NCBI GenBank assembly: GCA_964601225.1
Contig: CAZRMM010000006.1
Span: 1-64,000 of the forward strand
Direction: 5' to 3'
Length of the DNA stretch: 64,000 nt
Source: CAYRGC01 sp964601225
GTDB lineage: Bacteria; Patescibacteriota; Gracilibacteria; Peribacterales; Peribacteraceae
The translations under genes and the position numbers were made by a program. The notes below the pieces were generated by a model. The model was not told the origin of the DNA. It ran no database searches and saw only the letters and a list, made by a program, of their open reading frames with translations. Positions 34,660 through 41,856 of this stretch are shown here, piece after piece (the stretch's first letter is position 1; every line of letters begins with the position of its first letter).

Positions 34660-34994
34660 CCGTCTTCCCCTCTCTTCCTATGACAAAGAAAACATTCACG
34701 ATCGATCCGGAAAAGCGGACCGACGCCGCCAAAGCGCTCGGAGACCTGAAGAAAAAAATTCTCGATACTAATCCGGACGATGTCGTGGGCGAACTTCCTG
34801 CCGGAAGGAAAAAGGAAATCTCCCTTGGATTCAACGATCTCATGCAGGCGGTCCGATCAGGTACCGCCTCCATCGGCGCGTACATTTTCACGGAGAAATT
34901 CAACGACCCGGACGCAACCATCGACGATTTCACGCGTAGTATTGCGGAAAAAGCGCAGGCCATCCTGGAGCAATTTTCGTCCTCGGTTTCCTGA
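34656..34994 (+). CDS. Small uncharacterised protein coupled to the ABC transporter
   Basis: The 112-residue soluble protein is charged and helical (DAAKALGDLKKKILDTNPDDV, cut here at its core, and SIAEKAQAILEQF). No family is recognised. ATG 34656 overlaps the transporter stop (ATGA); an internal ATG at 34680 is also possible. Coupling suggests a role with the transporter, but the sequence does not show what. Confidence 0.65.
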   Translation: MTVFPSLPMTKKTFTIDPEKRTDAAKALGDLKKKILDTNPDDVVGELPAGRKKEISLGFNDLMQAVRSGTASIGAYIFTEKFNDPDATIDDFTRSIAEKAQAILEQFSSSVS

Positions 34995-35060
34995 AAACAC
35001 CGTGGAGGAAGTGTGCGATCTTTCCTGCCCTGCGTTTCCGGACGTACGAACCACTTCCTA

Positions 35061-35090
35061 TTGACGCATCCGGCGCGCTTTCCCTAGACT
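35061..35090 (+). promoter_or_regulatory. tuf promoter TTGACG / TAGACT
   Basis: TTGACG (35061-35066) and TAGACT (35085-35090) are 18 nt apart. The leader of about 60 nt ends in a pyrimidine tract (TTTTTTCCTCCCTTCG) and has no Shine-Dalgarno motif. Confidence 0.8.
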
Positions 35091-35160
35091 GCCGCGGCTA
35101 TTTAAAGGTAATCTCCCTCTCCGGAAGACACCTTTTCCCCACTTTTTTCCTCCCTTCGTT

Positions 35161-36360
35161 ATGGCCGAGCAGAAGAAATTCGACCGAACCAAGCCGCACG
35201 TTAACGTCGGCACCATCGGTCACATTGACCACGGAAAGACCACGCTCACCGCTGCCCTATCAGCTCGCGGCGCGGCCAAGTACGGCTCCACGGCCATTGA
35301 CTATAAGTCGATTGCAAAGGGTGGTACGGAACGCGATTCCACCAAGACGATCACGATCGCCTCGGCCCACGTCGAGTACGAGACGGCCAACCGTCACTAC
35401 GCCCACGTCGACTGTCCCGGTCACGCCGACTACGTCAAAAACATGATCACGGGTGCCGCTCAGATGGACGGCGCCATTCTCGTCGTCTCGGCGGCGGACG
35501 GTCCGATGCCCCAGACCCGCGAGCACATTCTTCTCGCCCGCCAGGTCGGCGTGCCGAAGATCGTGGTCTTCCTCAACAAGATCGACCTCGTGAAGGACAA
35601 GGAACTCCTCGACCTCGTCGAGGAAGAGGTTCGCGAGCTCCTCACGAAGTACGGCTTCCCGGGCAAGGACACGCCGGTCGTGAAGGGTTCTGCTCTTCCC
35701 GCCTACTCGAACCCGAAGGACGACACCGCCAACGCCTGCATCGACGAGCTCTTCAAGACGCTCGACGAGTACATCCCGATCCCGCAGCGTGAAGTGGACA
35801 AGCCGTTCCTCATGTCCGTCGAGGACGTCTTCTCCATCAAGGGTCGCGGCACCGTCGCCACGGGCCGTATCGAGCAGGGTAAGGTGAAGGTCAACGAAGA
35901 AGTCGAGATCATCGGTCTCAAGGACACCCGCAAGTCCGTCTGCACGGGCGTTGAAATGTTCCACAAGCTCCTCGACGAAGGTATGGCCGGTGACAACGTC
36001 GGTCTCCTCCTCCGCGGCGTTGAGCGCGAGGACGTTGAGCGCGGCCAGGTTATCGCGAAGCCGGGCAGCATCACCCCGCACACGCAGTTCGATTCTGAGG
36101 TATACATCCTCTCCAAGGAGGAAGGCGGCCGTCACACCCCGTTCTTCAAGGGTTACAAGCCGCAGTTCTACATCCGCACCACGGACGTTACGGGTTCCGT
36201 AGAGTTGGCCCCCAGCGTCGAAATGGTGATGCCGGGTGACAATACGAAGTTCACCGTCACACTCGGTCTTCCCGTCGCTCTCGAGCAGGGAACGCGCTTC
36301 GCCATCCGCGAAGGCGGCCGCACCGTCGGTGCCGGCGTCGTGACCAAGATCATCAAGTAA
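35161..36360 (+). CDS. tuf: Elongation factor Tu
   Basis: The 399-residue protein is full-length EF-Tu, which delivers aminoacyl-tRNA to the ribosome. G1 is GHIDHGKTT, G3 DCPGHADY, G4 NKID and G5 GSAL. Domains 2 and 3 are typical (EDVFSIKGRGTVATGRIEQG, GGRHTPFFKGY, RTTDVTG). Switch I is unusual: the nearly invariant RGITI is KTITI (residues 62-66), although the Mg-coordinating Thr65 is kept. It is followed by a hairpin and rpsJ, a trace of the str/S10 order. Confidence 0.97.
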   Translation: MAEQKKFDRTKPHVNVGTIGHIDHGKTTLTAALSARGAAKYGSTAIDYKSIAKGGTERDSTKTITIASAHVEYETANRHYAHVDCPGHADYVKNMITGAAQMDGAILVVSAADGPMPQTREHILLARQVGVPKIVVFLNKIDLVKDKELLDLVEEEVRELLTKYGFPGKDTPVVKGSALPAYSNPKDDTANACIDELFKTLDEYIPIPQREVDKPFLMSVEDVFSIKGRGTVATGRIEQGKVKVNEEVEIIGLKDTRKSVCTGVEMFHKLLDEGMAGDNVGLLLRGVEREDVERGQVIAKPGSITPHTQFDSEVYILSKEEGGRHTPFFKGYKPQFYIRTTDVTGSVELAPSVEMVMPGDNTKFTVTLGLPVALEQGTRFAIREGGRTVGAGVVTKIIK

Positions 36361-36370
36361 TCTCCCCGTC

Positions 36371-36415
36371 CCGAAGGGGTAATGGCTCGACTTCGCTCAC
36401 CATTGCCCCTTCGGC
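36371..36415. terminator. Hairpin between tuf and rpsJ
   Basis: CCGAAGGGGTAATGG pairs with CCATTGCCCCTTCGG (15 bp with one wobble). No T run follows, so it may be a partial terminator or attenuator before the rpsJ promoter. Confidence 0.6.
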
Positions 36416-36425
36416 CCACGGTCCC

Positions 36426-36431
36426 TATACT
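36426..36431 (+). promoter_or_regulatory. -10 box TATACT for rpsJ
   Basis: TATACT lies 28 nt before ATG 36460. The leader of about 20 nt is almost pure pyrimidine and lacks a Shine-Dalgarno site. Confidence 0.65.
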
Positions 36432-36459
36432 CCCCCGCTCTTTCTCCCCCTCTCTGCCC

Positions 36460-36921
36460 ATGGCAACCGCCAAGAAGTCCACGGAAAAGAAGACTCCCGC
36501 CAAGAAAGCCGCCCCGAAAGCGGCCTCCCCTGCAGAGAAGAAGCCGAAGACGGCCGCGGTTTCGGCGAGTGCCGTTACGGCCGAGAAGTCCGTCAGCGGC
36601 AAGAAAGAGATTAAAGCTGCCGTCATCCGCATTCGTCTTTCGGCCTTCGACCACACGGTCTTGGACGAGGCCGCCGCGAAGATCATCGAGACTTCCGAGC
36701 GCTCCGGCGCCGTCGTCCACGGACCGATCCCGTTGCCGACGATCCTCAAAAAGTGGACCGTGAACCGTTCGACGTTCGTCCACAAGGACGCCCGCGACCA
36801 GTTTGAGATGCGTATTCACCGCCGCCTGATCGACCTTTCTGAGACCACCTTCAAGACCGTGGAGAGCCTGCAATCGTTGTCTTTGCCCTCCGGCGTGGAC
36901 ATCGAGATCAAGATGGGTTGA
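36460..36921 (+). CDS. rpsJ: Ribosomal protein uS10 with Lys/Ala-rich N-terminal extension
   Basis: The 153-residue protein contains the roughly 100-residue S10 core from about residue 50 (IRIRLSAFDHTVLDEAAAKI, GPIPLPTILKKWTVNRS and FEMRIHRRLIDL). Residues 1-48 form an Ala/Lys/Pro extension like a histone H1 tail (KKSTEKKTPAKKAAPKAA). S10 is part of the 30S head and also NusE in antitermination; nusB lies 2 kb away. The usual next genes (rplC, rplD) do not follow. ATG 36460 is chosen from the -10 position. Confidence 0.93.
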   Translation: MATAKKSTEKKTPAKKAAPKAASPAEKKPKTAAVSASAVTAEKSVSGKKEIKAAVIRIRLSAFDHTVLDEAAAKIIETSERSGAVVHGPIPLPTILKKWTVNRSTFVHKDARDQFEMRIHRRLIDLSETTFKTVESLQSLSLPSGVDIEIKMG

Positions 36922-37005
36922 TTCGTTCTCTTGTAGAACTGTAAAACCAAAGAATCCACCTGTGTGGAATTGACGATGGAAGGATGTAAGCTAGCTTGCT
37001 CCCAT

Positions 37006-37317
37006 ATGGTCAATACCATCAGCTTCGAAGAGGTTCCGCCGATTTTACGAGATCTCATGGAGTGTGTTGTAGAAAAAAATTCCGTCAACGCATGGCTCAC
37101 GAACAAGAAATCTTTCCCGGGGGAAGGCCGACCGATTGATCTGTTGTCTGCGGATCGGCGCGATCTCTATTGGAATATTAGGCGAATTACTGAACGCTTT
37201 TACTCGGGAATAGGTATGGCATCCGCTCCGAATATCCCGCAACAAGAAGAATTGATAAAAAGGTGCGTAGCGGAACTCCTGGGTTGGGACAGTGAAGGGG
37301 AGGATATCCTCGCCTGA
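37006..37317 (+). CDS. Small protein with possible MbcA/ParS/Xre-type antitoxin domain
   Basis: The 103-residue protein starts MVNTISFEEVPPILRDLM. The segment AWLTNKKSFPGEGRPIDLL followed by a charged helix resembles the toxin-binding domain DUF2384 of Xre/MbcA/ParS antitoxins. The match is weak and no RES or other toxin gene is adjacent. ATG 37006 is chosen because TAGCTT ends 8 nt upstream and TTGACG (36970) is 16 nt before that. An earlier in-frame ATG at 36964 is less likely. Confidence 0.55.
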   Translation: MVNTISFEEVPPILRDLMECVVEKNSVNAWLTNKKSFPGEGRPIDLLSADRRDLYWNIRRITERFYSGIGMASAPNIPQQEELIKRCVAELLGWDSEGEDILA

Positions 37318-37368
37318 CGTGCTCACACACCGCTTCATCGTCTTCTTTTTTTCCCCACGCCCGTCCCT

Positions 37369-37374
37369 TACACT
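37369..37374 (+). promoter_or_regulatory. -10 hexamer TACACT, leaderless rnc
   Basis: TACACT ends 7 nt before GTG 37382. It lies inside the longer frame starting at 37292, which supports the GTG. Confidence 0.55.
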
Positions 37375-37381
37375 TCTTTCC

Positions 37382-38074
37382 GTGCCATCCCCCTCCCCCC
37401 TCACGGAGCTCGAGCGTGTCATCGGCGTCGACTTTAAGCGAAAAGAACATCTTCGCCAGGCACTGATCCACCGTTCCGCGGTGAAGGAAGCGCGCGCATA
37501 CGGGCATAACGAACGCCTGGAGTTCCTCGGGGACGCGGTCCTGGAGCTTGCGACGACGGAGTACCTCTTCCACCTCTCCGAACGCCCGGAAGGCGAGCTG
37601 ACGAACTGGCGCTCGGCGCTGGTACAAGGCGACCACTTGGCCCAAGTGGCGAGGCAGCTCGACCTGGGAAAATATCTTTCCATGAGCAAAGGCGAGGAGG
37701 CTTCCGACGGCCGCAACAAGGATTCCACCCTGGCAAACGCCCTTGAAGCGCTTATCGGGGCGATCTACCTCGATAAAGGCTTCGCCGTGGCCAAGCGCTT
37801 CTGCGAGGAGCACATTCTGACGAACCTGAACGATCTGCTTGCGATGGGAAAACATCGCGATGAGAAGAGTCTCTTCCAAGAACGTGCGCAGGAGCGCATG
37901 GGTGTTACGCCCCATTACGAAGTTGTGGGCGAGGAAGGACCGGATCATGACAAGAAGTTCACCTGTGCCGTCTTCATCGGAGCGGAGAAAATCGCCGAAG
38001 GCAGCGGCAACAGCAAGCAGCGCGCCGAAACCGCCGCGGCCAAGGAGGGATTGAAAGTGAAGGGCTGGGCGTGA
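37382..38074 (+). CDS. rnc: Ribonuclease III
   Basis: The 230-residue protein is full-length RNase III, which cleaves double-stranded RNA in rRNA maturation. The catalytic domain has NERLEFLGDAVLEL (signature with metal-binding Glu/Asp) and NALEALIGAIYLDKG. The C-terminal dsRNA-binding domain has GVTPHYEVVGEEGPDHDKKF and GSGNSKQRAETAAAKEGL. The start is GTG 37382 (VPSPSPLTELERVIG), set by the -10 position. Confidence 0.96.
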   Translation: MPSPSPLTELERVIGVDFKRKEHLRQALIHRSAVKEARAYGHNERLEFLGDAVLELATTEYLFHLSERPEGELTNWRSALVQGDHLAQVARQLDLGKYLSMSKGEEASDGRNKDSTLANALEALIGAIYLDKGFAVAKRFCEEHILTNLNDLLAMGKHRDEKSLFQERAQERMGVTPHYEVVGEEGPDHDKKFTCAVFIGAEKIAEGSGNSKQRAETAAAKEGLKVKGWA

Positions 38075-38707
38075 TCACTCCCCCTCCAAGAAGTTTTTTT
38101 CGCGCTCCTGTTTCTTCGCATCCTCGGTCCAGCGATCTTTCGGGACGTACGTAAACGCCCGCAAAGGCTTATAGCGAACCTTGCCCTTTGCGAAAACGTC
38201 ACCGTAGGGAACGCGGACAAAGGAATTCGACACGGTCTCCGCGACCCAGATGCCGTCTGCGTCGAAACTGTACGCCGCCGCGACGTGGGGCACGGTTTTA
38301 AGCGAGCCGTCCTTTGCGCGATACGCGAGCATGTAGGAAATCGCCACAGGATCGCCGTCGCGCAGGTGATCGAAGAGAAAACCGATGTCACTCGATTCTT
38401 CGACCTTCGCATGCACCGCGTTCAGAAAATTCCGCTGATCGGCCGCCGTGGACAACCGTTTCGGATCCTTACCGATGGCCTTTTCGACGGAACTCACATA
38501 GATCCCGATGCCGTACTTCTCTTTGAGAATGTTGCGCACTGCGAAAAAATAACAGGCGTTGAGCGACTGCTTCTTCAGGGGAAAAACATACGTCGGCGGA
38601 AGCCTGGGCTCATACCCGGCACGGAGAAAATCGTCCGGCGACATCATGGCTTTCGCCCCAAATGGCAGGGCGAAGACCGTGATAACCAGAACGAAGCGGA
38701 GGCGCAT
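38075..38707 (-). CDS. Secreted C39-like (papain-fold) cysteine peptidase candidate
   Basis: The 210-residue protein has a signal peptide (residues 1-20, ending AKA). QSLNACYFFAVRNILKEKYG carries the Gln and nucleophile Cys at the head of a helix. VPHVAAAYSFDADGIWVAE supplies the His and an acidic/Asn partner, as in peptidase C39-like domains. Secretion suggests peptide or cell-wall processing outside the cell; the substrate is unknown. TATAGT ends 6 nt before ATG 38707, giving a leaderless transcript. Confidence 0.68.
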   Translation of the reverse strand: MRLRFVLVITVFALPFGAKAMMSPDDFLRAGYEPRLPPTYVFPLKKQSLNACYFFAVRNILKEKYGIGIYVSSVEKAIGKDPKRLSTAADQRNFLNAVHAKVEESSDIGFLFDHLRDGDPVAISYMLAYRAKDGSLKTVPHVAAAYSFDADGIWVAETVSNSFVRVPYGDVFAKGKVRYKPLRAFTYVPKDRWTEDAKKQEREKNFLEGE

Positions 38708-38713
38708 GCCCGT

Positions 38714-38719
38714 ACTATA
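38714..38719 (-). promoter_or_regulatory. -10 hexamer TATAGT, leaderless start at 38707
   Basis: TATAGT on the minus strand ends exactly 6 nt before the ATG. It lies just before the end of nusB, so this gene is separately transcribed. Confidence 0.6.
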
Positions 38720-38722
38720 CCG

Positions 38723-39124
38723 TCACTTCTTGTGCGCGATGGCGTTGAGCACCCCGTTGACGAACTTTCCGCCTTCACCGGTGCCATACTCCTTGGCAAT
38801 ATCGATAGCCTCATTCATGACCACCGCCTGGGGAGCATCTTTATTGAACAGAAGCTCATAGGCGCCGACGAGCAGGATGCAGCGCGAAATAGGATCCATG
38901 CGCTCGAGCGGCCACTGTGGGGCGTGCGTTTGGATGACGTCTTTCAGCTCCTGCTCCTTTTCCACCGTGCCGCGGACGAGGGACTCGGCGAAATCGCGGT
39001 CGCAATCCCCGAGCTCATCCATGTTACGACCGAGAGCCGCGGAAAGATCGCTCATCGAATGTTTCTCGCGCTCGAAGAGCACTTGCATGACGGCAACGCG
39101 GGAGAGGTGACGGCGACGGGCCAT
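38723..39124 (-). CDS. nusB: Transcription antitermination factor NusB
   Basis: The 133-residue all-helical protein matches NusB (MARRRHLSRVAVMQVLFE, RMDPISRCILLVGAYELL, VVMNEAIDIAKEYGTGEGGKFVNG in part). NusB binds boxA RNA with S10/NusE and prevents premature termination in rRNA operons. It follows rpmF by 13 bp on the same strand, with no Shine-Dalgarno site in the gap. Confidence 0.94.
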   Translation of the reverse strand: MARRRHLSRVAVMQVLFEREKHSMSDLSAALGRNMDELGDCDRDFAESLVRGTVEKEQELKDVIQTHAPQWPLERMDPISRCILLVGAYELLFNKDAPQAVVMNEAIDIAKEYGTGEGGKFVNGVLNAIAHKK

Positions 39125-39137
39125 GAGAGCTGGATGA

Positions 39138-39323
39138 TTACGCCTTCACGCGCGTAATGCCTTTGAGCGCCTTGCTAGCCTTGTTCTTCGGCTCGGCAAC
39201 GCCGGCATACGGGGAGTTCTGGCGGTTCTGGAGACGGCGGACTTCCTTCTGAAGATAGACGGAGTGCTGACGGCGCCCGTGCGATTTCGCACGGCGCTTC
39301 TTCGGTGTTGGTCGCTTACCCAT
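39138..39323 (-). CDS. rpmF: Ribosomal protein bL32
   Basis: The 61-residue basic protein begins MGKRPTPKKRRAKSHGRRQHS, consistent with the Arg/Lys-rich N-terminus of L32, a 50S subunit protein. The canonical zinc cysteines are absent, as in zinc-free L32 paralogues, and the C-terminus is longer. Size and position before nusB support the call. GATTCT lies 10 nt before the ATG. Confidence 0.82.
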   Translation of the reverse strand: MGKRPTPKKRRAKSHGRRQHSVYLQKEVRRLQNRQNSPYAGVAEPKNKASKALKGITRVKA

Positions 39324-39435
39324 GGTTCTGAGGAGAATCGATGCCGGGGGCTCTCCGCCCGCGGCGAAAACGGGGGTATCCTACGGAAATTGATGAGAGA
39401 AAACCAGGGGAAATGGCGACCAGGCTTCCCAAATC

Positions 39436-39455
39436 TTGAACACAAAAAGTGATCA
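39436..39455. promoter_or_regulatory. 20-bp dyad, copy 1
   Basis: TTGAACACAAAAAGTGATCA is an imperfect palindrome. Its reverse complement matches the copy at 41751-41770 around the shared core CAC-TTTTT-GTG. It lies 112 bp before the rpmF start and just beyond the end of the Bax-inhibitor gene. Confidence 0.55.
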
Positions 39456-39459
39456 TGAA

Positions 39460-40152
39460 TCAGCCACGCCTGTTGCCGGACACCGCGATCATAAACCGCA
39501 GAATTGTGAGGAAGAGATTGAAGATGTCGAGATAGAGCGAAAGCGCCATCAGGAACGGATTCGCTCCGGCTCTTCCCTGTTCACGGATGCGCTGCAGGTC
39601 GTACGCGGTGAAACCGGCGAAGAGCAGGATCGCGGCACCGGACAGCAACATCTCGAAGGCGCCCGTTCGGAGGCCGGGAACAAATATCTGGAAAAGACCG
39701 GCAACAATGATGCCAAGGAGACCGAAAATCAGCGCGCCAATCCATCCGCGCGTGTTGATGCCGCTGCGGGCGACAACCGCGCACGCCAATGCCGTCGTCG
39801 CCGTGGCACCGAGGGCATTCAACAGGATTGCACCGCCGTTGGCATACCCCGTGAGAACCATGAGGATATACGGCGTGACCGTAACACCCGAAAGGAGGGG
39901 GAAGGCAAGAAACAAGATCGCATTGAGAGGACTATGACGAGCCCAGAGACGGGAGGTGAGGATGAGCGCAAACTCGCAAAGCGTGCAGAGAAGAAGGATG
40001 CCCGTTGTGAGCAAACTGTTTGCGAAGGCGATTCCCAGATACACCCCCAGCGTTGTGAGGCCCATGGCTACGCCAAAGAGCGCATACGTGTAGGCCTCGG
40101 TAGAGGCTCCGATATCGATAGGCTGACTGCGCGGTACAGAGAAGGTTGTCAT
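39460..40152 (-). CDS. Bax inhibitor-1 / YccA family membrane protein
   Basis: The 230-residue protein has seven predicted transmembrane helices and matches the BI-1/YccA/YbhL family, with the conserved C-terminal FAGFTAYDLQRIREQ and LSLYLDIFNLFLTILR. Family members are thought to leak cations or modulate membrane proteases. It is separately transcribed: TAGAAT ends 6 nt before ATG 40152. Confidence 0.92.
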   Translation of the reverse strand: MTTFSVPRSQPIDIGASTEAYTYALFGVAMGLTTLGVYLGIAFANSLLTTGILLLCTLCEFALILTSRLWARHSPLNAILFLAFPLLSGVTVTPYILMVLTGYANGGAILLNALGATATTALACAVVARSGINTRGWIGALIFGLLGIIVAGLFQIFVPGLRTGAFEMLLSGAAILLFAGFTAYDLQRIREQGRAGANPFLMALSLYLDIFNLFLTILRFMIAVSGNRRG

Positions 40153-40158
40153 GACCCC

Positions 40159-40164
40159 ATTCTA
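40159..40164 (-). promoter_or_regulatory. -10 hexamer TAGAAT, leaderless start at 40152
   Basis: TAGAAT on the minus strand ends 6 nt before the ATG, with TTGCCC 16 nt upstream as -35. Confidence 0.65.
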
Positions 40165-40224
40165 TGCCGCCGGGACCGACGGGCAATTCGATCGCCGGTT
40201 TTTTTGCAAACATTCATGGAACGG

Positions 40225-40230
40225 TATGAT
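40225..40230 (+). promoter_or_regulatory. -10 hexamer TATGAT before ATG 40239
   Basis: TATGAT ends 8 nt before the ATG. TTTGCA lies 16 nt upstream. Confidence 0.6.
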
Positions 40231-40238
40231 CGTTCCGC

Positions 40239-41723
40239 ATGCGCCCTATCGAGATCTCCTTCGTTTCTCTCCTCGTCTCGGTCATCTCCGTACCCATACT
40301 CGCGAGTGCGCACGAGGGAGGTTCCTGGATCGTTGACGTGAATGAACGCGGCTTCTCACCGTCGACACTCACGATCGCGCAAGGTGATACCGTCGTTTTC
40401 CGTAACACGGGAACAGCGGCTCACTGGCCGGCATCGGATCTTCACCCGACACACGGCGTCTACCCCGCGTTCGATCCGAAAAAGGCGATCCTTCCAAATG
40501 ATTTCTGGTCATTCCGTTTTACGAAAGTTGGAACATGGCGCATGCATGACCATCTCGCGGCAAAATTCACCGGGGCGATAACCGTGGAATCGGATCCCGA
40601 CTTCGTCGACGCCGAAACCGTAACGACGGAGACACCGACGTTCGACGAACGTTTTTCCGAAAACTTCGGACGTCTCCTGCTCTTTCTCTTTCCCTCTCAG
40701 CGCACCGAATCCCTTAAGCACATGGATGTTCGCAAGATCATCGCCGACGAGAAAAACCTGAAACGATGGGCAAAACTCGTGGGCCCAACTGCGCTCCTCG
40801 ATAATCTTCTCATCGTCACAAACGGAGGGGCTCTGGAGGACTGCCACACCGAAGCGCATACGCTTGGACATGTGGCTTACGAAATCGATGGCGACAAGGC
40901 ATTCGCCGAGGGCAACTCCGCATGTCACTCGGGGTTCTATCACGGGGCAATGGAGGTCATGCTCCAGGAACGAGGTACGGAAGATCTGGAGACGACGGTC
41001 AAAGACATCTGTCGTTCGTTTCCGACGAATTTCGGAACATTCGAGTGTCTCCACGGCATCGGTCACGGTCTTCTCGCCACTCTGAACTACGATCTGCCCG
41101 CCGCGCTCGCCCTGTGCAAGACTCTCGAGGACGATTTCACGGTGTCCTCCTGCTACGGGGGCGTATTCATGGAGAACGTCGTCACCGGTCTTGGAATCGG
41201 CGCGGCGGCAGACCACACGACGCCGTGGCTCAACGACGACCCGCTCTTTCCATGCAATGCACTCGACCAGAACGACGCGCCGATTCAGCGCGAGTGCTAT
41301 CAGATGCAAACGAGCTGGATGCACAATCTGTATCCCGGCGACTACGGACGCATCGCCGACGAATGCGAGAAAGCGGGAATCCTGGGTATCGATTTCTGTT
41401 TTGTCAGCTACGGGAGAGATGCGGCTGGAATGACGCTGCGAGACCCCGTGAAGATCATCGAGAAATGCTCGCTTATCCAAGACGTCCACCATCGTGAACG
41501 ATGTCTCTACGGAGGACTGGGGGTGATCGTGGATTTCTGGGGCGAACGCCTGCGCGACCAGGCAACAGCACTCTGCAAGCTCCTGACGGGAAACGAGAAA
41601 GATCTCTGCTACGACACATTGATCGGCAGACTCCCCGACCTGTTTCCCGATCATGCGATCATCGGCGAGATTTGTGCCAACGTCGACGAAGCCTACCGCG
41701 AAAAATGCTTTTCTAAGATTTAG
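40239..41723 (+). CDS. Secreted cupredoxin-like domain fused to a Cys/His repeat domain
   Basis: The 494-residue protein has a signal peptide (1-24). Residues 28-117 form a plastocyanin-like sandwich (VDVNERGFSPSTLTIAQGD, FRFTKVGTWRMHDHLA). His62, Met102, His103 and His105 are candidate copper ligands, but the type 1 Cys is absent. Residues 195-494 are helical with repeated Cys/His motifs: CHTEAHTLGH (202), CHSGFYHG (229), CLHGIGHG (270) and later CYGG and CYQM units. I know no named family for this part. A metal-binding or redox role outside the membrane is inferred. Confidence 0.75.
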   Translation: MRPIEISFVSLLVSVISVPILASAHEGGSWIVDVNERGFSPSTLTIAQGDTVVFRNTGTAAHWPASDLHPTHGVYPAFDPKKAILPNDFWSFRFTKVGTWRMHDHLAAKFTGAITVESDPDFVDAETVTTETPTFDERFSENFGRLLLFLFPSQRTESLKHMDVRKIIADEKNLKRWAKLVGPTALLDNLLIVTNGGALEDCHTEAHTLGHVAYEIDGDKAFAEGNSACHSGFYHGAMEVMLQERGTEDLETTVKDICRSFPTNFGTFECLHGIGHGLLATLNYDLPAALALCKTLEDDFTVSSCYGGVFMENVVTGLGIGAAADHTTPWLNDDPLFPCNALDQNDAPIQRECYQMQTSWMHNLYPGDYGRIADECEKAGILGIDFCFVSYGRDAAGMTLRDPVKIIEKCSLIQDVHHRERCLYGGLGVIVDFWGERLRDQATALCKLLTGNEKDLCYDTLIGRLPDLFPDHAIIGEICANVDEAYREKCFSKI

Positions 41724-41750
41724 GCTTTAATTAGAGGAAATTTCAGAATT

Positions 41751-41770
41751 TTGAACACTTTTTGTGATCA
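41751..41770. promoter_or_regulatory. 20-bp dyad, copy 2
   Basis: TTGAACACTTTTTGTGATCA, 38 bp upstream of the -35 region of the pilin-like operon. It is the reverse complement of the copy at 39436 except at two symmetric A/T positions. Confidence 0.55.
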
Positions 41771-41807
41771 AAAGGCGACAGTGCAAGATCTTCCCATGGA
41801 AGGACCT

Positions 41808-41835
41808 TCCGAAATTGCGATTTTTCTGCTACAAT
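41808..41835 (+). promoter_or_regulatory. Promoter TTCCGA / TACAAT of the pilin-like operon
   Basis: TTCCGA (41808-41813) and TACAAT (41830-41835) are 16 nt apart. The leader to ATG 41857 is about 15 nt. Confidence 0.6.
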
Positions 41836-41856
41836 AAGAGGATTTTTAGAGATTCT

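Noticed and set aside
39436..40341. 301-codon plus-strand frame opposite the Bax-inhibitor gene
   Set aside because: Low-complexity Arg/Glu product; the minus frame has seven membrane helices and family motifs.
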